A DNA stretch of 34,782 bases, taken from NCBI GenBank assembly GCA_902792685.1, contig CADBAP010000016.1:1-34782 (forward strand), written 5' to 3'. The notes beneath the pieces were generated by a model that searched no databases, was not told where the DNA came from, and worked only from the letters and a program-made list of their open reading frames with translations. Of this stretch, positions 33,952 through 34,782 are shown piece by piece. The position numbers were made by a program, and so were the translations under genes. Origin of the DNA: an uncultured Prevotellaceae bacterium (lineage in GTDB: Bacteria > Bacteroidota > Bacteroidia > Bacteroidales > Bacteroidaceae). Within the stretch, counting starts at the first letter, position 1. Each line of letters opens with the position of its first letter.

Positions 33952-34645
33952 TAAGTACGAGATCCCCTACTCCGACATCCCCAATTTCCCCGTATCAACG
34001 GTAGAGGGACACAGTGGAAAGATGATCTTCGGTAAACTGGGCGGCAAGGACATCCTCGCCATGCAGGGACGCTTCCATTTCTATGAGGGCTACAGCATGA
34101 AAGAGGTTACCTTCCCTGTTCGTGTGATGTACGAGCTGGGCATCAAGACGCTCTTCGTCAGCAATGCCGGAGGCGGCACGAACCCGCAGTTCAAGGTAGG
34201 TGACATCATGATTATCACCGACCACATCAACTTCTTCCCAGAGCATCCGCTGCGCGGCAAGAACTTCCCCACAGGTCCTCGCTTCCCGGATATGCATGAG
34301 GCTTACGACCACGAACTCGTTGCCCTTGCCGACGAGATTGCGAAGGAAAACGGCATCAAGGTGCAGCACGGAACCTATCTGGGCACACAGGGTCCTACCT
34401 TCGAGACGCCGGCAGAATACCGGATGTTTGCCAAGCTGGGTGCCGACTCCGTAGGTATGAGTACGGTTCCTGAGGTGATTGTTGCCCACCACTGCGGCAT
34501 CAAGACCTTCGGCGTCAGCGTCATCACCGACCTCGGTGGCTTCGACGTTCCCGTTGAGGTAAGCCACGAAGAGGTTCAGGAGGCTGCCAACAAGGCACAA
34601 CCTCTCATGGCCACCATCATGCGTGAAATGATAAAAAGATCATAA
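33836..34645 (+). CDS. punA: Purine nucleoside phosphorylase, trimeric type
   Basis: Cleaves purine (deoxy)nucleosides with phosphate to the base and (deoxy)ribose-1-phosphate. The 269-residue protein shows LGTGLGQLA, VEGHSGKMIFG, MQGRFHFYEGY, VSNAGGGTNP, the TQGPTFETPAEYR base-binding stretch, SVGMSTVPEVIVA and ITDLGG, all typical of the low-molecular-mass trimeric family. Start ATG at 33836 gives an N-terminus of normal length, despite lying inside lpxK. No promoter is seen, so it is presumably co-transcribed and may be coupled to lpxK translation. Confidence 0.96.
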   Translation: MYKKIQETASWLKTKMTTSPKTAIILGTGLGQLASEITDKYEIPYSDIPNFPVSTVEGHSGKMIFGKLGGKDILAMQGRFHFYEGYSMKEVTFPVRVMYELGIKTLFVSNAGGGTNPQFKVGDIMIITDHINFFPEHPLRGKNFPTGPRFPDMHEAYDHELVALADEIAKENGIKVQHGTYLGTQGPTFETPAEYRMFAKLGADSVGMSTVPEVIVAHHCGIKTFGVSVITDLGGFDVPVEVSHEEVQEAANKAQPLMATIMREMIKRS

Positions 34646-34654
34646 AGCTAGAGA

Positions 34655-34712
34655 TCCTAGAACTTCCTAGAACCTCCTAGGGTATCCTAGAACATCCTAG
34701 GGTATCCTAGAA
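34655..34712. repeat. TCCTAGAAC / TCCTAGGGTA tandem array after punA
   Basis: Six 9-10 nt units each containing TCCTAG start about 9 nt after the punA stop and end 12 nt before the thiL ATG. CTAG occurs repeatedly, although this tetranucleotide is usually scarce in bacterial genomes. Confidence 0.9.
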
Positions 34713-34724
34713 AAAACAAAAACA

Positions 34725-34782
34725 ATGCAAATCTCATCTCTCGGCGAGTTCGGCCTCATTGACCGGCTTACCAAAGACATTC
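34725..34782 (+). CDS. thiL: Thiamine-monophosphate kinase, 5' part (runs off right edge)
   Basis: Nineteen complete codons are visible, MQISSLGEFGLIDRLTKDI. The GEFGLIDRL pattern is the start of ThiL, which makes thiamine diphosphate from the monophosphate. The rest lies beyond the window. It follows punA across the TCCTAG array in the same orientation, so may be co-transcribed. Confidence 0.8.
   Translation, partial: MQISSLGEFGLIDRLTKDI

Overview
The window reads as chromosome of a Bacteroidales bacterium, most likely Prevotellaceae. Three things point there. Nearly every gene cluster has a Bacteroidetes-type promoter (TTTG, about 20 nt, TAnnTTTG). The ATP synthase operon has the order atpD-atpC-atpI-like-atpB-atpE-atpF-atpH-atpA-atpG, with a signal-peptide-bearing subunit a and a short epsilon. 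Several families are Bacteroidetes-typical (DUF4924, a DUF4295-rpmG-rpmB cluster, N-terminally extended Map, eukaryote-like NADP-Idh).

Layout. 1-1240: the 5' tip of a Crp/Fnr-like gene runs off the left edge; a repeat-rich gene-free stretch follows, then a short chimeric frame joining a Crp-like N-terminus to the C-terminus of IspH. 1622-5478 (+): LysE-type exporter, DUF4924, rfbD, prfC. 5591-9609 (-): DUF4295 protein, rpmG, rpmB, then a CinA-type amidohydrolase, tsaD, map and a metallo-beta-lactamase-fold hydrolase. 9803-17279 (-): complete F1Fo ATP synthase operon with promoter and terminator. 17448-22426 (-): gltA, acn, icd, the oxidative TCA arm from oxaloacetate to 2-oxoglutarate. 22601-25460 (-): low-molecular-weight phosphatase, a secreted protein of unknown function, a MATE transporter. 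25622-29868: an Asp/Glu-racemase-like protein, an MFS transporter, a DUF1537 four-carbon acid-sugar kinase and, convergently, a BKACE (DUF849) enzyme, which may form a small acid-sugar or keto-acid catabolic set. 29874-30848 (-): periplasmic thioredoxin and greA. 31009-34782 (+): sppA, lpxK, punA (overlapping lpxK by 116 nt) and the start of thiL.

The housekeeping genes are ordinary. The unusual layer is the repeats. (1) A family of C-rich hairpin elements sits 0-3 nt after stop codons in sense orientation (four cases) and also in frame inside prfC (once) and the MFS gene (twice). (2) Two of these form 31-bp terminal inverted repeats around a 209-bp unit that holds the 3' remnant of a DUF559 (Vsr-fold) nuclease gene. 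(3) Arrays of 7-8 nt tandem repeats, with a different unit at each locus, cluster at gene 3' ends, sometimes supply the stop codon, and in two places form ordered nested inverted pairs: once around a 40-bp AT palindrome (268-702) and once around the acid-sugar kinase gene. (4) A pair of such arrays lies in frame inside the MATE gene. These layers, the crp-ispH chimera and the lpxK/punA overlap are the main points for follow-up.
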